This document shows, piece after piece, positions 42,418-51,934 of a DNA stretch of 64,000 nt. Under the pieces are notes generated by a model, which did not search any database, was not told the origin of the DNA, and saw nothing but the letters and a program-made list of their open reading frames with translations. Positions within the stretch are counted from its first letter, which is position 1. Every line of letters begins with the position of its first letter. Location: NCBI RefSeq assembly GCF_011927905.1, contig NZ_JAATJL010000001.1:1054001-1118000 (forward strand), read 5' to 3'. This stretch comes from Arthrobacter pigmenti. Lineage in GTDB: Bacteria; Actinomycetota; Actinomycetes; Actinomycetales; Micrococcaceae. The position numbers were made by a program, and so were the translations under genes.

Positions 42418-45249
42418 GTGGCCAAGGTCCGCGTACACGAGCTTGCAAAAGAGCTCGGCATTACCTCAAAGGATGCAGTAGCCAAGCTGCAGGAACTGGG
42501 CGAATTCGTCCGGTCAGCATCCTCAACTATCGAAGCGCCCGTCGTGAAGAAACTTCGCGGCGCATTCCGCGATGCCCAGGAAGCCAAATCGACGGCTCCC
42601 GCCAAGGCACCGCAGCCAGCCCCCAAGGCTGCTGCGCCGAAGCCCGCTGCGGCTCCGGTTGCCAATGACCTACCTGCCGAATCAAAGGCTCCCGCCGCTC
42701 CCGCCGAGCAGGCGCCGGCAGCCCCGGCATTCAAGACTCCAGAAGCCCCGAAGGCAGAGTCGGGATCAGGGCAGCCAGAGGGCGGCACCTCCGAAACCAA
42801 GCCCGCTCCCAAGCCTGCCGCAGCGCGTCCGGCGCCGGCCCGTCCGGGAGCGGACCGCACCGGTGCCCCGCGTCCTGGCAATAACCCTTTTGCCACCTCG
42901 CAGGGAATGCCCCGCGGCGGACGTGGCGACGGCGATCGCTCCGGCGGTCCCCGTCCCGGCAATAATCCGTTTGCCACCTCGCAGGGAATGCCCCGTCCCG
43001 GCGGTCGTCGCGATGACGAGCGCGGAGGCCAGCGCCCCGCGGCCGGTGCGGGCGGACCCCGTCCCGCGGCAGGTGCTGGCGGCCCTCGTCCCGGAGCACC
43101 CCGACCGGGTGCCCCGCGTCCGGGCGCTCCGCGTCCCGGTGGTGCACGTCCAACGCCGGGCATGATGCCGAACCGGACTGAACGTCCTGCGGCGCCCGGC
43201 CGCGGTGGCGCTCCCGGTGGCGCTCCTCGTCGTGGTCCCGGTGGCGGACCGGGCGGCGGTGGAGGCGCCCCTGTCGGCGGTGGCTTCGGCAAGGGCGGCC
43301 GCGGTCGCGGCGGAACAGCCGGAGCTTTCGGCAAGGGAGGCGCAGGCCGCGGCAAGCAGCGCAAGTCGAAGCGGGCGAAGCGGCAAGAGCTCGAGCAGAT
43401 GTCGGCCCCATCGCTGGGCGGCGTCAGCGTACCTCGCGGCGACGGCAGCACCGTTATCCGCCTGCGTCGCGGCTCCTCGATTACCGAATTTGCCGAGAAG
43501 ATTGATGCAAACCCGGCGGCACTGGTCACGGTGCTGTTCCACCTCGGTGAGATGGCTACGGCCACGCAGTCGCTGGACGAAGGCACTTTCGAGGTCCTCG
43601 GCGCGGAACTGGGTTACAAGATTCAGGTTGTATCGCCGGAGGACGAGGAGCGCGAGCTGCTCGAGAATTTCGACATCGACCTGGACGCTGAACTCGACGC
43701 CGAAGGTGATGCACAGCTCGAGGCGCGCCCGCCGGTAGTTACTGTCATGGGCCACGTCGATCACGGTAAGACCCGGCTGCTGGATGCAATCCGCAAGTCG
43801 AACGTCGTTGCCGGCGAACACGGCGGAATCACCCAGCACATCGGTGCGTACCAGATCGACCATGAGCATGAGGGCGACAATCGTCCGATCACGTTCATCG
43901 ATACCCCGGGCCACGAGGCGTTCACCGCCATGCGTGCCCGTGGTGCGAAGGTTACCGACATCGCCGTACTGGTGGTCGCCGCAGATGACGGCGTCATGCC
44001 ACAGACTGTTGAGGCCCTGAACCATGCGCAGGCAGCAAATGTGCCGATCGTGGTTGCGGTCAACAAGATCGACAAGGAAGGCGCCAACCCCGACAAGGTG
44101 AAGGGCCAGCTCACCGAGTACGGCCTGGTACCCGAAGAGTACGGCGGCGAGACAATGTTCGTGCATGTCTCAGCGCTCAAGGGTGACGGGATTGACGAGT
44201 TGCTCGAGGCAGTACTGCTTACTGCGGATGCTGCGCTCGATATGCGCGCCAACCCGAACAAGGACGCACGCGGCATTGCGATCGAAGCGAACCTGGACAA
44301 GGGCCGCGGTGCGGTTGCCACCGTGCTGGTCCAGTCCGGAACGCTGAACGTTGGCGACACGATCGTTGCGGGTGTCGCTCACGGCCGCGTCCGCGCGATG
44401 TTCAACGAGGACGGCGACAACGTCAGCGAGGCAGGCCCGTCACGTCCGGTGCAGGTGCTGGGTCTCTCGACGGTCCCGCGAGCGGGCGACACGTTCCTCG
44501 TCACCCCCGATGAGCGCACAGGCCGCCAGATCGCTGAAAAGCGTGAGGCTGCGGACCGTAATGCCGCGCTGGCCAAGCGCCGCAAGCGCGTCAGCCTCGA
44601 GGACTTCGACCAGGCCGTTGCGGAGGGCAAGGTCGACACCCTCAACCTCATCCTCAAGGGCGATGTTTCGGGTGCTGTCGAAGCACTCGAGGACTCGCTG
44701 CTCAAGATCGATGTGGGCGAAGGAGTCGCCCTGCGCGTCATCCACCGCGGTGTCGGTGCCATCACGCAGAACGACGTCAACCTCGCAACGGTCGACAACG
44801 CGATCATCATCGGGTTCAACGTCCGGCCGGCCGAGCGGGTGGCTGAACTCGCCGACCGCGAGGGCGTGGACCTGCGCTTCTACACCGTCATCTACGCTGC
44901 AATCGATGACATTGAGCTTGCACTCAAGGGCATGCTCAAGCCCGAGTTCGAGGAAGCGCAGCTCGGTACTGCGGAGATCCGGGAAGTCTTCCGGTCCTCC
45001 AAGTTCGGCAACATTGCGGGCTCGATCGTCCGTTCCGGCGTGATCCGCAGGAACTCCAAGGCACGTCTGATCCGCGACGGCGTTGTGGTTGGCGACAACC
45101 TCACCGTTGAGTCGCTGCGACGCTTCAAGGACGACGCCACCGAAGTCCGGACGGACTTCGAGTGTGGTATCGGCCTCGGGTCCTTCAACGATGTCAAGGA
45201 AGGCGACATCGTGGAGACCTACGAGATGCGCGAAAAGCCGCGGGTCTAG
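42418..45249 (+). CDS. infB: Translation initiation factor IF-2
   Basis: IF-2 is the GTPase that brings initiator tRNA to the 30S subunit. The 943-residue protein has the N-terminal IF2_N motif ([21 protein letters not shown]), then about 300 residues of low-complexity Pro/Ala/Gly/Arg-rich sequence, a basic [12 protein letters not shown] patch, and the conserved core. In the core, G1 is GHVDHGKT (about 445-452), G3 DTPGHEA and G4 NKID, followed by domains II, III and C2. The repeat [15 protein letters not shown] occurs twice in the linker, as in other Micrococcaceae. GTG 42418 has CAGGAG upstream. Confidence 0.97.
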   Translation: MAKVRVHELAKELGITSKDAVAKLQELGEFVRSASSTIEAPVVKKLRGAFRDAQEAKSTAPAKAPQPAPKAAAPKPAAAPVANDLPAESKAPAAPAEQAPAAPAFKTPEAPKAESGSGQPEGGTSETKPAPKPAAARPAPARPGADRTGAPRPGNNPFATSQGMPRGGRGDGDRSGGPRPGNNPFATSQGMPRPGGRRDDERGGQRPAAGAGGPRPAAGAGGPRPGAPRPGAPRPGAPRPGGARPTPGMMPNRTERPAAPGRGGAPGGAPRRGPGGGPGGGGGAPVGGGFGKGGRGRGGTAGAFGKGGAGRGKQRKSKRAKRQELEQMSAPSLGGVSVPRGDGSTVIRLRRGSSITEFAEKIDANPAALVTVLFHLGEMATATQSLDEGTFEVLGAELGYKIQVVSPEDEERELLENFDIDLDAELDAEGDAQLEARPPVVTVMGHVDHGKTRLLDAIRKSNVVAGEHGGITQHIGAYQIDHEHEGDNRPITFIDTPGHEAFTAMRARGAKVTDIAVLVVAADDGVMPQTVEALNHAQAANVPIVVAVNKIDKEGANPDKVKGQLTEYGLVPEEYGGETMFVHVSALKGDGIDELLEAVLLTADAALDMRANPNKDARGIAIEANLDKGRGAVATVLVQSGTLNVGDTIVAGVAHGRVRAMFNEDGDNVSEAGPSRPVQVLGLSTVPRAGDTFLVTPDERTGRQIAEKREAADRNAALAKRRKRVSLEDFDQAVAEGKVDTLNLILKGDVSGAVEALEDSLLKIDVGEGVALRVIHRGVGAITQNDVNLATVDNAIIIGFNVRPAERVAELADREGVDLRFYTVIYAAIDDIELALKGMLKPEFEEAQLGTAEIREVFRSSKFGNIAGSIVRSGVIRRNSKARLIRDGVVVGDNLTVESLRRFKDDATEVRTDFECGIGLGSFNDVKEGDIVETYEMREKPRV

Positions 45250-45259
45250 GTTCGCCGGA

Positions 45260-45288
45260 GGCGGGGCCGCTTGTCCAGCGGCTCCGCC
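45260..45288 (+). terminator. GC hairpin after infB
   Basis: GGCGGGGCCGC (45260-45270) pairs with GCGGCTCCGCC (45278-45288) with one G-T wobble, loop TTGTCCA. It lies 11 bases after the infB stop. Confidence 0.55.
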
Positions 45289-45300
45289 CTTCCACCCACG

Positions 45301-45329
45301 ACGACGACGGCGGCACGCGCCGTCGTCGT
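45301..45329 (+). terminator. Second hairpin after infB
   Basis: ACGACGACGGCG (45301-45312) pairs exactly over 12 bases with CGCCGTCGTCGT (45318-45329), loop GCACG, followed by TTCTACTCTCC. The tandem arrangement with the preceding hairpin suggests a strong end of the infB message, with rbfA at 45389 restarted or partly read through. Confidence 0.65.
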
Positions 45330-45388
45330 TCTACTCTCCAAACTCTTGGGGACACTCTTGGACAGTTCGACACAGCTAAGGAGAAGTC

Positions 45389-45835
45389 ATGGCAGACGCT
45401 GCACGCGCGGCGCGGTTGGCCCAGCGCATCAAGGTGATTGTTGCCGAGGCGCTTCGTCGGCGGGTGAAAGACCCGCGGCTTGAGGCCGTGACCGTCACGG
45501 ATGCACGGGTGACCAACGACCTGCAGCACGCCACGATCTACTACACGGTCCTCGGCGAAGCCGAGGAGCAGGCGGCGGTTCATAAGGCGCTCGAATCGGC
45601 GAGGGGTGTCCTGCGGTCGGAGGTCGGCCGGAACATCACTGCAAGGCTCACGCCCACCCTTGAATTCGTGCCGGACGAGATCCCCGTGAACGCGAGCCAC
45701 CTCGAGGAACTGCTGCGTACAGCCAAGGAACGCGATGCGGAAGTAGCCGAATTGGCGCGAAAAGCCGCCTTCGCTGGCGAAGCCGATCCGTATCGCAAGC
45801 CCGGCGACGACGACGAAAGTGACGATCCCCGCTAG
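45389..45835 (+). CDS. rbfA: 30S ribosome-binding factor A
   Basis: RbfA is a late 30S maturation and cold-adaptation factor with a KH-like fold. It has 148 residues; RLAQRIKVIVAEALRRRVKDPRLE at about 9-32 is the family N-terminus, and VTVTDARVTNDLQHATIYYTVLG and FVPDEIPVNASHLEELL follow. The C-terminal 30 residues are acidic. TAAGGAG stands before ATG 45389. A strong terminator is inside the convergent gene at 45886-45913. Confidence 0.96.
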   Translation: MADAARAARLAQRIKVIVAEALRRRVKDPRLEAVTVTDARVTNDLQHATIYYTVLGEAEEQAAVHKALESARGVLRSEVGRNITARLTPTLEFVPDEIPVNASHLEELLRTAKERDAEVAELARKAAFAGEADPYRKPGDDDESDDPR

Positions 45836-45870
45836 CGAAGGAAGATCGGCGCGGTCCTCGGCCGGCTAAC

Positions 45871-47016
45871 TCAGGAACGGCGCGGAAGCCTGCTCACACC
45901 AGTGAGCAGGCTTTCTGTTTCAGTGCATAGGGCAAGGCGTATCCAACCCTCGCCATTTGATCCGAACGCTGTGCCGGGCGCGACTGCGACGCCTTCTTCG
46001 GCGAGGAATGTATGCACCCACGAACGCACGTCGCCGCCCGTCGCGTGTGACAGGTCGGCCCACAGGTAGAACGCGCCCTGCGCATCGAGGAACTCAATGT
46101 TGAGGGCTCTGAGCGCCGCTGTCGCGGCATCACGATTAGACCGATAGTGGGCGGCGGCCGTCTCGATGTAGTCCTCTGGTCCGGTGAGTGCAGCGACCGC
46201 AGCGTATTGGGGTGATGCCCCCACACACGAGACGATTGATTCCATGACGGCGTTGAACTGGGGTCCCAGTCCGTCAGGCAGAATCAGGGCACCGATCCGA
46301 AGGCCCGTCAGCCCGTATGTCTTCGACAGGGTCAGGGAGGTGATTACACGCGTGCTCGATTCATCGAAGCGAGCGGGGCTCACGTGCGGGACGTCGTAGG
46401 TGAACGCTTCATAGCATTCGTCCGAGAGGATCCACAGATCGTGGCGTTCGGCGAAAGCAACGAGGTCCCGGGTCAGGCTCTCGCTGAAGACCGCACCGAG
46501 CGGATTCGACGGCGAGTTCAGGACGAGCACGCGGGTGCGATCGCTGACGAGTTCTTCGAGATCGCGGACCTGTGGCTGGAACCCGTTACCGGGCCGCAGG
46601 GGATAGTCCACCGGTACGCCATGCACCAGCCGTGCCGTCATCCCGAAGGTGGGGTAGCCGGGATTGGGGATGAGGACCTCGTCGCCGGCGCCCAGCAGCA
46701 TGCTCATCGCGAGGTGAAGCCCTTGTTGCGCGCCGGCCGTTACATAGACCCGGGACGCATCGAGTTCGATGCCGTTGCGGTCGCCGAACCGGGCTGCGAA
46801 TGCGCTGCGGAGGGGAGTGAGGCCCTCGTTAGGCGTGTAGTTGGTTTCGTCGCGGTCCAGTGCAGCGATCCCGGCATCGAGTATGTGCCGCGGGACGGGA
46901 AAGGCGGGCTCTCCGATGCTGAGCACTATGGCGTCCGGGCGCGTCCACGCCGCTTGGGTAATCTCCCGGATCTGGTTGGCCGGCACTTGTTTCACATGGG
47001 CTGCGATGGAGGGCAT
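45871..47016 (-). CDS. PLP-dependent aminotransferase, class I/II
   Basis: A fold-type I aminotransferase of 381 residues. Visible segments are YTPNEGLTPLRSAFAARFG, VYVTAGAQQGLHLAMSMLL, VLNSPSNPLGAVFS, ILSDECYEAFTYD and the PLP-Lys region SLTLSKTYGLTGLRIG. The specificity (aspartate, aromatic or branched-chain) is not readable. I start it at ATG 47016 (MPSIAAHVKQVP), because homologues begin there and TACGAT lies 6 bases upstream; 29 further codons are open upstream but include the promoter. It is convergent with rbfA and divergent from truB. Confidence 0.9.
   Translation of the reverse strand: MPSIAAHVKQVPANQIREITQAAWTRPDAIVLSIGEPAFPVPRHILDAGIAALDRDETNYTPNEGLTPLRSAFAARFGDRNGIELDASRVYVTAGAQQGLHLAMSMLLGAGDEVLIPNPGYPTFGMTARLVHGVPVDYPLRPGNGFQPQVRDLEELVSDRTRVLVLNSPSNPLGAVFSESLTRDLVAFAERHDLWILSDECYEAFTYDVPHVSPARFDESSTRVITSLTLSKTYGLTGLRIGALILPDGLGPQFNAVMESIVSCVGASPQYAAVAALTGPEDYIETAAAHYRSNRDAATAALRALNIEFLDAQGAFYLWADLSHATGGDVRSWVHTFLAEEGVAVAPGTAFGSNGEGWIRLALCTETESLLTGVSRLPRRS
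45886..45913 (+). terminator. rbfA terminator inside the convergent aminotransferase gene
   Basis: AAGCCTGCTCAC (45886-45897) pairs exactly over 12 bases with GTGAGCAGGCTT (45902-45913) around ACCA, followed by TCTGTTT. This is the best classical terminator in the window and lies 50 bases after the rbfA stop, within the last 14 codons of the minus-strand gene. Confidence 0.85.
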
Positions 47017-47022
47017 AGGGGC

Positions 47023-47028
47023 ATCGTA
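47023..47028 (-). promoter_or_regulatory. Candidate -10 for leaderless aminotransferase gene
   Basis: TACGAT on the minus strand ends 6 bases before ATG 47016 (spacer GCCCCT); there is no ribosome site. Confidence 0.5.
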
Positions 47029-47105
47029 TCGCCGAGCCGGTTTCGCGGGGTGCGGTCTGAATCCAGGACAGCCCTCGCGGGGAAAGCGGATCGACTGTCT
47101 CAACC

Positions 47106-47111
47106 TATACT
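47106..47111 (+). promoter_or_regulatory. Candidate -10 for leaderless truB
   Basis: TATACT, the best -10 hexamer in the window, ends 7 bases before the GTG at 47119. The AAAGG in between is only one base from the GTG and cannot work as a ribosome site, so a leaderless message is likely. Confidence 0.6.
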
Positions 47112-47118
47112 GAAAGGC

Positions 47119-48069
47119 GTGAATTCGGGGCAGGTCCAGTCAGGACTCGTAATTGTGGACAAGCCGCAGGGCTGGACCAGCCATGACGTGGTCGGGAGAA
47201 TCCGGCGATTGGCCGGCACCCGGAAGGTCGGCCACGCGGGCACACTCGATCCGATGGCGACCGGTGTTCTAGTGGTCGGAATCAACCGGGCTACCCGGCT
47301 GCTGACCTATATCGTCGGGACTTCGAAGACTTACTCCGCCACCATCCGGTTGGGGCAGTCGACCGTTACTGACGATGCCGAGGGCGAAGGGGTTTCGGAG
47401 GCAAGTGCTGCCGCGGTGTCACCTAATGCAATCAAGTCGGCCGTCGCGGCGCTCACCGGGAGCATTGACCAGGTTCCAAGTAGCGTCAGCGCCATCAAGG
47501 TCAAGGGCGAGCGTGCCTATGCGCGGGTACGGTCAGGGGAAGACGTGACGCTCCCTGCCCGGCCGGTGACAATCCATCGTTTCGAGATTCACGACATCCG
47601 GCGCATCGACGGCGGAAAAGTGCAGGACGTCGACGTGAGCGTGAAATGCAGTTCCGGAACTTATGTGCGGGCCTTGGCCCGCGATGTGGGGGCCGCGCTT
47701 GAAGTCGGAGGCCACCTGACCGCCTTACGGCGCTGTGAAGTAGGACCGTATTCGCTGGAACAGGCAGCGACGCTCGATGACCTGGCACTCGATTTTCGCG
47801 TTCTCGGTATTGATCAGGCAGCACGTGCGCTTTTCCCGGCGCGGGAGTTGAGCGAATCAGAAGCCGACGATGTGTCGCACGGCAGGCGTATCCACGCTTC
47901 TGGAACGGTTCGGGGGGGACTAACCTCTCACGAATCCTCCGCGGCGGACAACCGGCCGATCGCCGGTTTCGCTCCGGACGGGACTCTGGTGGCACTGCTT
48001 GAGGACCGGGGGGAGGAAGCGAAACCTGTGCTCGTTTTCGCACCGGGGCAGGGCGGTGGCGGCGCATGA
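47119..48069 (+). CDS. truB: tRNA pseudouridine(55) synthase
   Basis: TruB makes pseudouridine 55 in the T-loop of tRNAs. SGLVIVDKPQGWTSHDVV opens the domain and GHAGTLDPMATGVL contains the catalytic Asp. The following RLGQSTVTDDAEGE, VPSSVSAIKVKGERAYARVR and SVKCSSGTYVRALARDVG are family-typical; 316 residues in all. The frame is open for 735 bases further upstream, but that part is antisense to the aminotransferase and is not truB. GTG 47119 is chosen because TATACT is 7 bases upstream and the family starts here. The C-terminal PUA-like part is short. Confidence 0.95.
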   Translation: MNSGQVQSGLVIVDKPQGWTSHDVVGRIRRLAGTRKVGHAGTLDPMATGVLVVGINRATRLLTYIVGTSKTYSATIRLGQSTVTDDAEGEGVSEASAAAVSPNAIKSAVAALTGSIDQVPSSVSAIKVKGERAYARVRSGEDVTLPARPVTIHRFEIHDIRRIDGGKVQDVDVSVKCSSGTYVRALARDVGAALEVGGHLTALRRCEVGPYSLEQAATLDDLALDFRVLGIDQAARALFPARELSESEADDVSHGRRIHASGTVRGGLTSHESSAADNRPIAGFAPDGTLVALLEDRGEEAKPVLVFAPGQGGGGA

Positions 48070-48440
48070 TCGTGGACGGCTTCTTCGTCATCGGTACGAT
48101 CGTGTGCCTGCTGTCGAGCGTGCTGTGCATCGGTGCGGCGATCATCCGGCAGCCGCCGAACGACGTCACCATACTCGCGGTCGCCGCGGTTGAACTCTTC
48201 CTGTTGGCATATCTCGCAGGCGCGGTCTTCAGACAGTTGGGGGGCGAGCCGGTAGCTGGGGAACCATGGGAGTTTTGGGGATATCTGGTGACTGCGCTGC
48301 TGCTTCCGGTTGGTGCTTTTTGGTGGGCCATCCTCGAACGGTCCCGGTGGAGCAACCTCGTTCTGGGAGCGGTTGGTGTGACGGTATTCGTGATGCTGGT
48401 GCGGATGGAGCAAATCTGGGACGGAGCGGTGCCGGTATGA
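48066..48440 (+). CDS. Four-TM membrane protein of unknown function
   Basis: I do not recognise a named family for this 124-residue protein. Four hydrophobic segments (about 4-25, 35-58, 70-90 and 96-116) alternate with short charged loops, with GGEPVAGEPWEFWGYL before TM3. ATG 48066 overlaps the truB stop by four bases, and its own stop overlaps the next gene by four bases, so truB and two membrane protein genes form one coupled unit. Confidence 0.75.
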   Translation: MIVDGFFVIGTIVCLLSSVLCIGAAIIRQPPNDVTILAVAAVELFLLAYLAGAVFRQLGGEPVAGEPWEFWGYLVTALLLPVGAFWWAILERSRWSNLVLGAVGVTVFVMLVRMEQIWDGAVPV

Positions 48441-48952
48441 GGAGAGGTAGCGAGCCTACCGACAATTCGGCGGGCGGGACCAAGAAGGGCAAAGTGACGG
48501 CTGGCAATACAGGGGAATCCACCGGCGCCTCAGGCAGCGCTCTCAGCCGGGGCCCCGGACGCTTGCTGATTGCGGTGTACGGGGTTTTTGCGCTCGCGGC
48601 AAGTGCACGTGCGCTGTTCCAGATCGTGACCAAGTTCTCGGAAGCACCGCTGGCCTACACCCTGACTGCGCTGGCCGCCGCGGTCTACGTGTTCGCAACC
48701 ATTTCGCTGAGCCGGTCAGGACGTCACTGGTACAGGCTTTCCGTCGCGGCGGTAGGTCTGGAACTGGTGGGTGTGCTCACGGTGGGTACGCTCAGCATTC
48801 TTGATCCGGTCCTCTTTCCCGCTGACACTGTGTGGTCCATCTACGGACGTGGCTATGGATTTGTTCCGCTGGTGCTTCCGGTGCTCGGCCTGTGGTGGCT
48901 GTACCGGCACCGACCCCGGGCAGCGTCCAAAGACTCAACAGGATCTGACTGA
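48437..48952 (+). CDS. Four-TM membrane protein of unknown function
   Basis: A 171-residue protein with a polar low-complexity N-terminus (about 1-38, rich in Gly, Ser, Thr and Lys), then four hydrophobic segments (about 42-62, 72-92, 101-122, 138-156). A short basic tail follows. It overlaps the preceding gene by four bases. The start is set at ATG 48437 by this coupling; the frame remains open upstream inside the previous gene. No named domain recognised. Confidence 0.75.
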   Translation: MRRGSEPTDNSAGGTKKGKVTAGNTGESTGASGSALSRGPGRLLIAVYGVFALAASARALFQIVTKFSEAPLAYTLTALAAAVYVFATISLSRSGRHWYRLSVAAVGLELVGVLTVGTLSILDPVLFPADTVWSIYGRGYGFVPLVLPVLGLWWLYRHRPRAASKDSTGSD

Positions 48953-49055
48953 CGCATCACCGAAATTCCACACGTTCCTACTGTCTGGATGCCAGGGGTG
49001 AGAGTATGGCTGCAGAGGCATTATCCATAGGACATTGGGAAGGTGAGGGAGCGTC

Positions 49056-49733
49056 ATGAGTGGTAGCACCCCAGAGAATTCGCCGCGGGATGGGCGGACA
49101 ACGCCGACAGCAGCAGGTGAACGGCAGAGCGCAACCGGATCCCCGAATCCTGTCGCGAGCGGTGGCGCGTCGGCCCGCGACAGGGCGACTTCGGGCAAGA
49201 TCGACGGGCTGAATGAGGCAGGCAAGCCGAGTAATGCCGGCAAGCCGAACCACACCGGGGAGTCGAACAAGCGCAATAAGAACGTGACCGGCAACACCAA
49301 GACAGCCAAAGAAGGCAACGACTGGAGTGTCTTCCGGACCGTCGTCGTACTTGTTGGTCTGGTCATCGCCGGATTCGGGACCTACTACTTGATCACCGGC
49401 ACAGCTGGGCTTCCCGAAACCGGCGACGGCGCAGTGAACCCCACGCTGGAGAACCAGTTCCGTTTCTTCGCCGCAATGATGATCGGGGTCGGCGCGGCCT
49501 TCGTGACGATCGCCATCAAGTTCCAATGGGCCAACATGCTGTGGCTCGTGTGCCTCATGGTATTCATCGGTGGGATCGGACGTGTGCTCTCCTGGGCTTT
49601 CTCGGGCACACCCCACTTCCTCCTCATCATTCTTATGGTGGTTGAGCTGGCATTTCCCGCTACTTTGTTGGTGTGGCACCGGTACATTGCGAAGACCAGC
49701 GAGATGCGGCAGGAATACGCAGCCCGCTCCTAG
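49056..49733 (+). CDS. DUF4345-family membrane protein
   Basis: A 225-residue protein. The first 85 residues are disordered and rich in Gly, Asn, Lys and Thr, with repeated AGKPSNAGKPNHTGESNK-like units. Four TM segments of the DUF4345 type follow (VVVLVGLVIAGFGTYYLITG, FFAAMMIGVGAAFVTIAI, MLWLVCLMVFIGGIGRVLSW, FLLIILMVVELAFPATLLVW). GAGGGAG precedes ATG 49056. Its stop overlaps the stop of the convergent surface-protein gene by four bases. Function unknown. Confidence 0.82.
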   Translation: MSGSTPENSPRDGRTTPTAAGERQSATGSPNPVASGGASARDRATSGKIDGLNEAGKPSNAGKPNHTGESNKRNKNVTGNTKTAKEGNDWSVFRTVVVLVGLVIAGFGTYYLITGTAGLPETGDGAVNPTLENQFRFFAAMMIGVGAAFVTIAIKFQWANMLWLVCLMVFIGGIGRVLSWAFSGTPHFLLIILMVVELAFPATLLVWHRYIAKTSEMRQEYAARS

Positions 49734-51682
49734 GTTCGCGCCCGGCGGCGGCGCATGGACGTCAACTGCACGAGGGCCAGACCCGTCCCGACAAGTGCCA
49801 TCGCCGCACCTGCTGCCACTTCGGTCCTCAGGCCTGTTTGGGCGAGTTCCGGCCGTGGCTGAGTTGCCGCGGGCGGTGCTGCCGGGGGAGTGACCGTCTC
49901 GGCTGGAGCAGCGTCGGCGCTTTCCGAGGGCTCCGGCTCCGGGGAAACCTCCGCCTCCGGCGCCGACGGTTCAACCGGTGTTGCCGGTTGATGCACGCAA
50001 ACGGTTTCCGAGGGTTCCCCGAAGGGCGACACGAACGCATTGGTGTATTCATCTCCAGGGTAACGAGCCACTACTGTGTAGCATCCCGGTTCCATTAAGG
50101 GAGCGAATTGGCCGCTGGTATGGGTTCCGTTCAACGCGGGAACGCCCGACTCCGAGTGCAGGGGAGCGTCCGCGGGCACCTGGGTGTCGAGCACCGGCGG
50201 TTCACTGAACGGCCCGTACATGGATAGCAGGACAGTACCGGGTGAGCCCTCGGGCCGCGTACCGAACCCCTGAAGGGTGACGCCGTCAGTGACACTGTCC
50301 CCGACCTGAGCCTCATGTGCTGACAAGGTGGTCTGTACCTGTGGCAACCACGGCACGAAGGTTGTCTCCGCTGCAATTCCGTACTTTCCCTGCCAGCCCA
50401 TTACGTAGGCGGCCGCTTCAGCGGGTTTCGCGCTGCCCGGATCGATGGTTTCCGTCCAGACGTACCACCCGGGTGCGGGAACCGTCAGAGTCGGCGTCGA
50501 GTAGGTTCCCGGTCCATCGACCCTAGTGGTGACGGTGCCGACAGCCGGCGTACCTGCAGGGACGTTTTCCGCGAGTACAGGTGGAGCATCCAGGGGTCCC
50601 CACAACGTCGAAACCACTTCCACGGACACAGCTTCGCCGCCTGGCGGCATGGACATCCATGGCACCGCATCAGCCGAACTCTCCGCGGACGGATCACCCG
50701 CAGAGACCTCCAGGACGTCGTGGACGCTGGTCCCAACGTCAGTGCGTGCCGCCGAGGTCTGTGTTTGCACGGCCGGCCGGAACGCCGGGAGATCCGCGAT
50801 TGCTGCCGCCGCGTCACGCGGCTCGACGACGGCGGCGGTCAGCAGCCGCTGCACGTCCTTGCGGGAAGGCACGAGCCATTTGACTCCTGCTGCCGGCGTG
50901 CGTGGAACAGACACGGTGAGCGCACCGCTGCCGAATCCGGTTCGCTTGAGGGTGAGTTCGCGAGGTTGGTCACTGGTGGTCCATGTGCGCGCGGCTGATT
51001 CCTGAAACGCGAACGCGCCGGTGAGCTTCACGGACGCGGCCAGCCCTGACGCGGGTGTGCCGTCAGCGCCCGCCACCTCGATGAGTGCAGCGATAACGCC
51101 ATCGGCGCCTTCCTCCTTCAGCTTGATCCGAACCTGGTACGGCCCTGCCTCGGAGAGAGCCGTGCGGGTCATGGCCCGCGACCGTTCCACGACCTCCACG
51201 GGCAGCCGCTCTGCAGTCAGGACGCGCGCCATGCCGGCCGAGTCCCACTGCATACCCGGAGAGGTCAATGCCCAGACGGCAAGTTGAACCGACGCAGCGG
51301 TGGCGTTATCGGTGGTGTTGCCCCAACGATGCAGCAGATAGGACAGCGCCGCGTTCTCCTTGGCGCTCAGCTGAGTGCCGTCACTGCGTGTGAAAGCGCC
51401 TGCGTGGCCGCCGTCGTACCGGTCCGCATGCGGAGGGGAGAGCCGCTCAAAGTCGGTGCAGTATGCCACGACGCCGTCCGAATTCACATGTTGCCCGACG
51501 AAATGTTCGGCACCATCCAGCCCTGCCGCGCGGTTCCACCCACCGCCGACAGGCCCGGCGTGGGCACCCGGCGTCGGCGGCAGCAGAAACGTCAACACGA
51601 CCAGCAGCACGACGCCGAAGATGGCAAGGGTGCCGAGCCAGGTACGGCGCGCCCCGGCACAGGCGACAGAAACAAAAGACAC
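49730..51682 (-). CDS. LAxTG-anchored surface protein with probable thioester domain
   Basis: A 650-residue secreted wall protein. Signal peptide about 1-42. The N-terminal domain has VAYCTDFERLSP with Cys75 and SVQLAVWAL with Gln133, the spacing and context of TQXA/thioester adhesins in which Cys and Gln form an internal thioester that can bond to a host or surface amine. Two related beta-rich modules follow, with LWGPLDAPPVLAENVPAGTP and MYGPFSEPPVLDTQVPADAP. Next come a Pro/Glu/Ala stalk and a C-terminal sorting signal LAQTG (613-617), hydrophobic helix and RRRR tail, expected for a class E sortase. GTG 51682 has GAGGAGG upstream. Confidence 0.85.
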   Translation of the reverse strand: MSFVSVACAGARRTWLGTLAIFGVVLLVVLTFLLPPTPGAHAGPVGGGWNRAAGLDGAEHFVGQHVNSDGVVAYCTDFERLSPPHADRYDGGHAGAFTRSDGTQLSAKENAALSYLLHRWGNTTDNATAASVQLAVWALTSPGMQWDSAGMARVLTAERLPVEVVERSRAMTRTALSEAGPYQVRIKLKEEGADGVIAALIEVAGADGTPASGLAASVKLTGAFAFQESAARTWTTSDQPRELTLKRTGFGSGALTVSVPRTPAAGVKWLVPSRKDVQRLLTAAVVEPRDAAAAIADLPAFRPAVQTQTSAARTDVGTSVHDVLEVSAGDPSAESSADAVPWMSMPPGGEAVSVEVVSTLWGPLDAPPVLAENVPAGTPAVGTVTTRVDGPGTYSTPTLTVPAPGWYVWTETIDPGSAKPAEAAAYVMGWQGKYGIAAETTFVPWLPQVQTTLSAHEAQVGDSVTDGVTLQGFGTRPEGSPGTVLLSMYGPFSEPPVLDTQVPADAPLHSESGVPALNGTHTSGQFAPLMEPGCYTVVARYPGDEYTNAFVSPFGEPSETVCVHQPATPVEPSAPEAEVSPEPEPSESADAAPAETVTPPAAPPAATQPRPELAQTGLRTEVAAGAAMALVGTGLALVQLTSMRRRRART

Positions 51683-51934
51683 AGGTCCTCCTCATGGGTA
51701 TGGGCTGTGCCGAAGAAACGTGGGCGCAGCAACACCTACTGTGATGCCGTGAGCCGGTGCAATGCGCGCCGGGAGCACGCTATGTGGACAACCCGCATGA
51801 ATCACCGTGAATGTGGAGGAGGAGACGTGTCTCACCCACTGATGCGGGAGGTCGGGGGGCATGGCAACCATCAGCCATAATGAAAAGGACGGTGTGCGGC
51901 CGGCGAGCCGCCCTTCCAACAGCCAAGGAGATGC

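Noticed and set aside
42372..44166. Two long minus-strand frames opposite infB (about 404 and 466 codons)
   Set aside because: Products of the low-complexity Pro/Ala/Gly-rich part of infB; they show no protein family and infB itself is certain.
46384..47118. A 245-codon N-terminal extension in frame with truB
   Set aside because: It lies antisense to the aminotransferase and crosses the TATACT promoter. TruB homologues start at the GTG at 47119.
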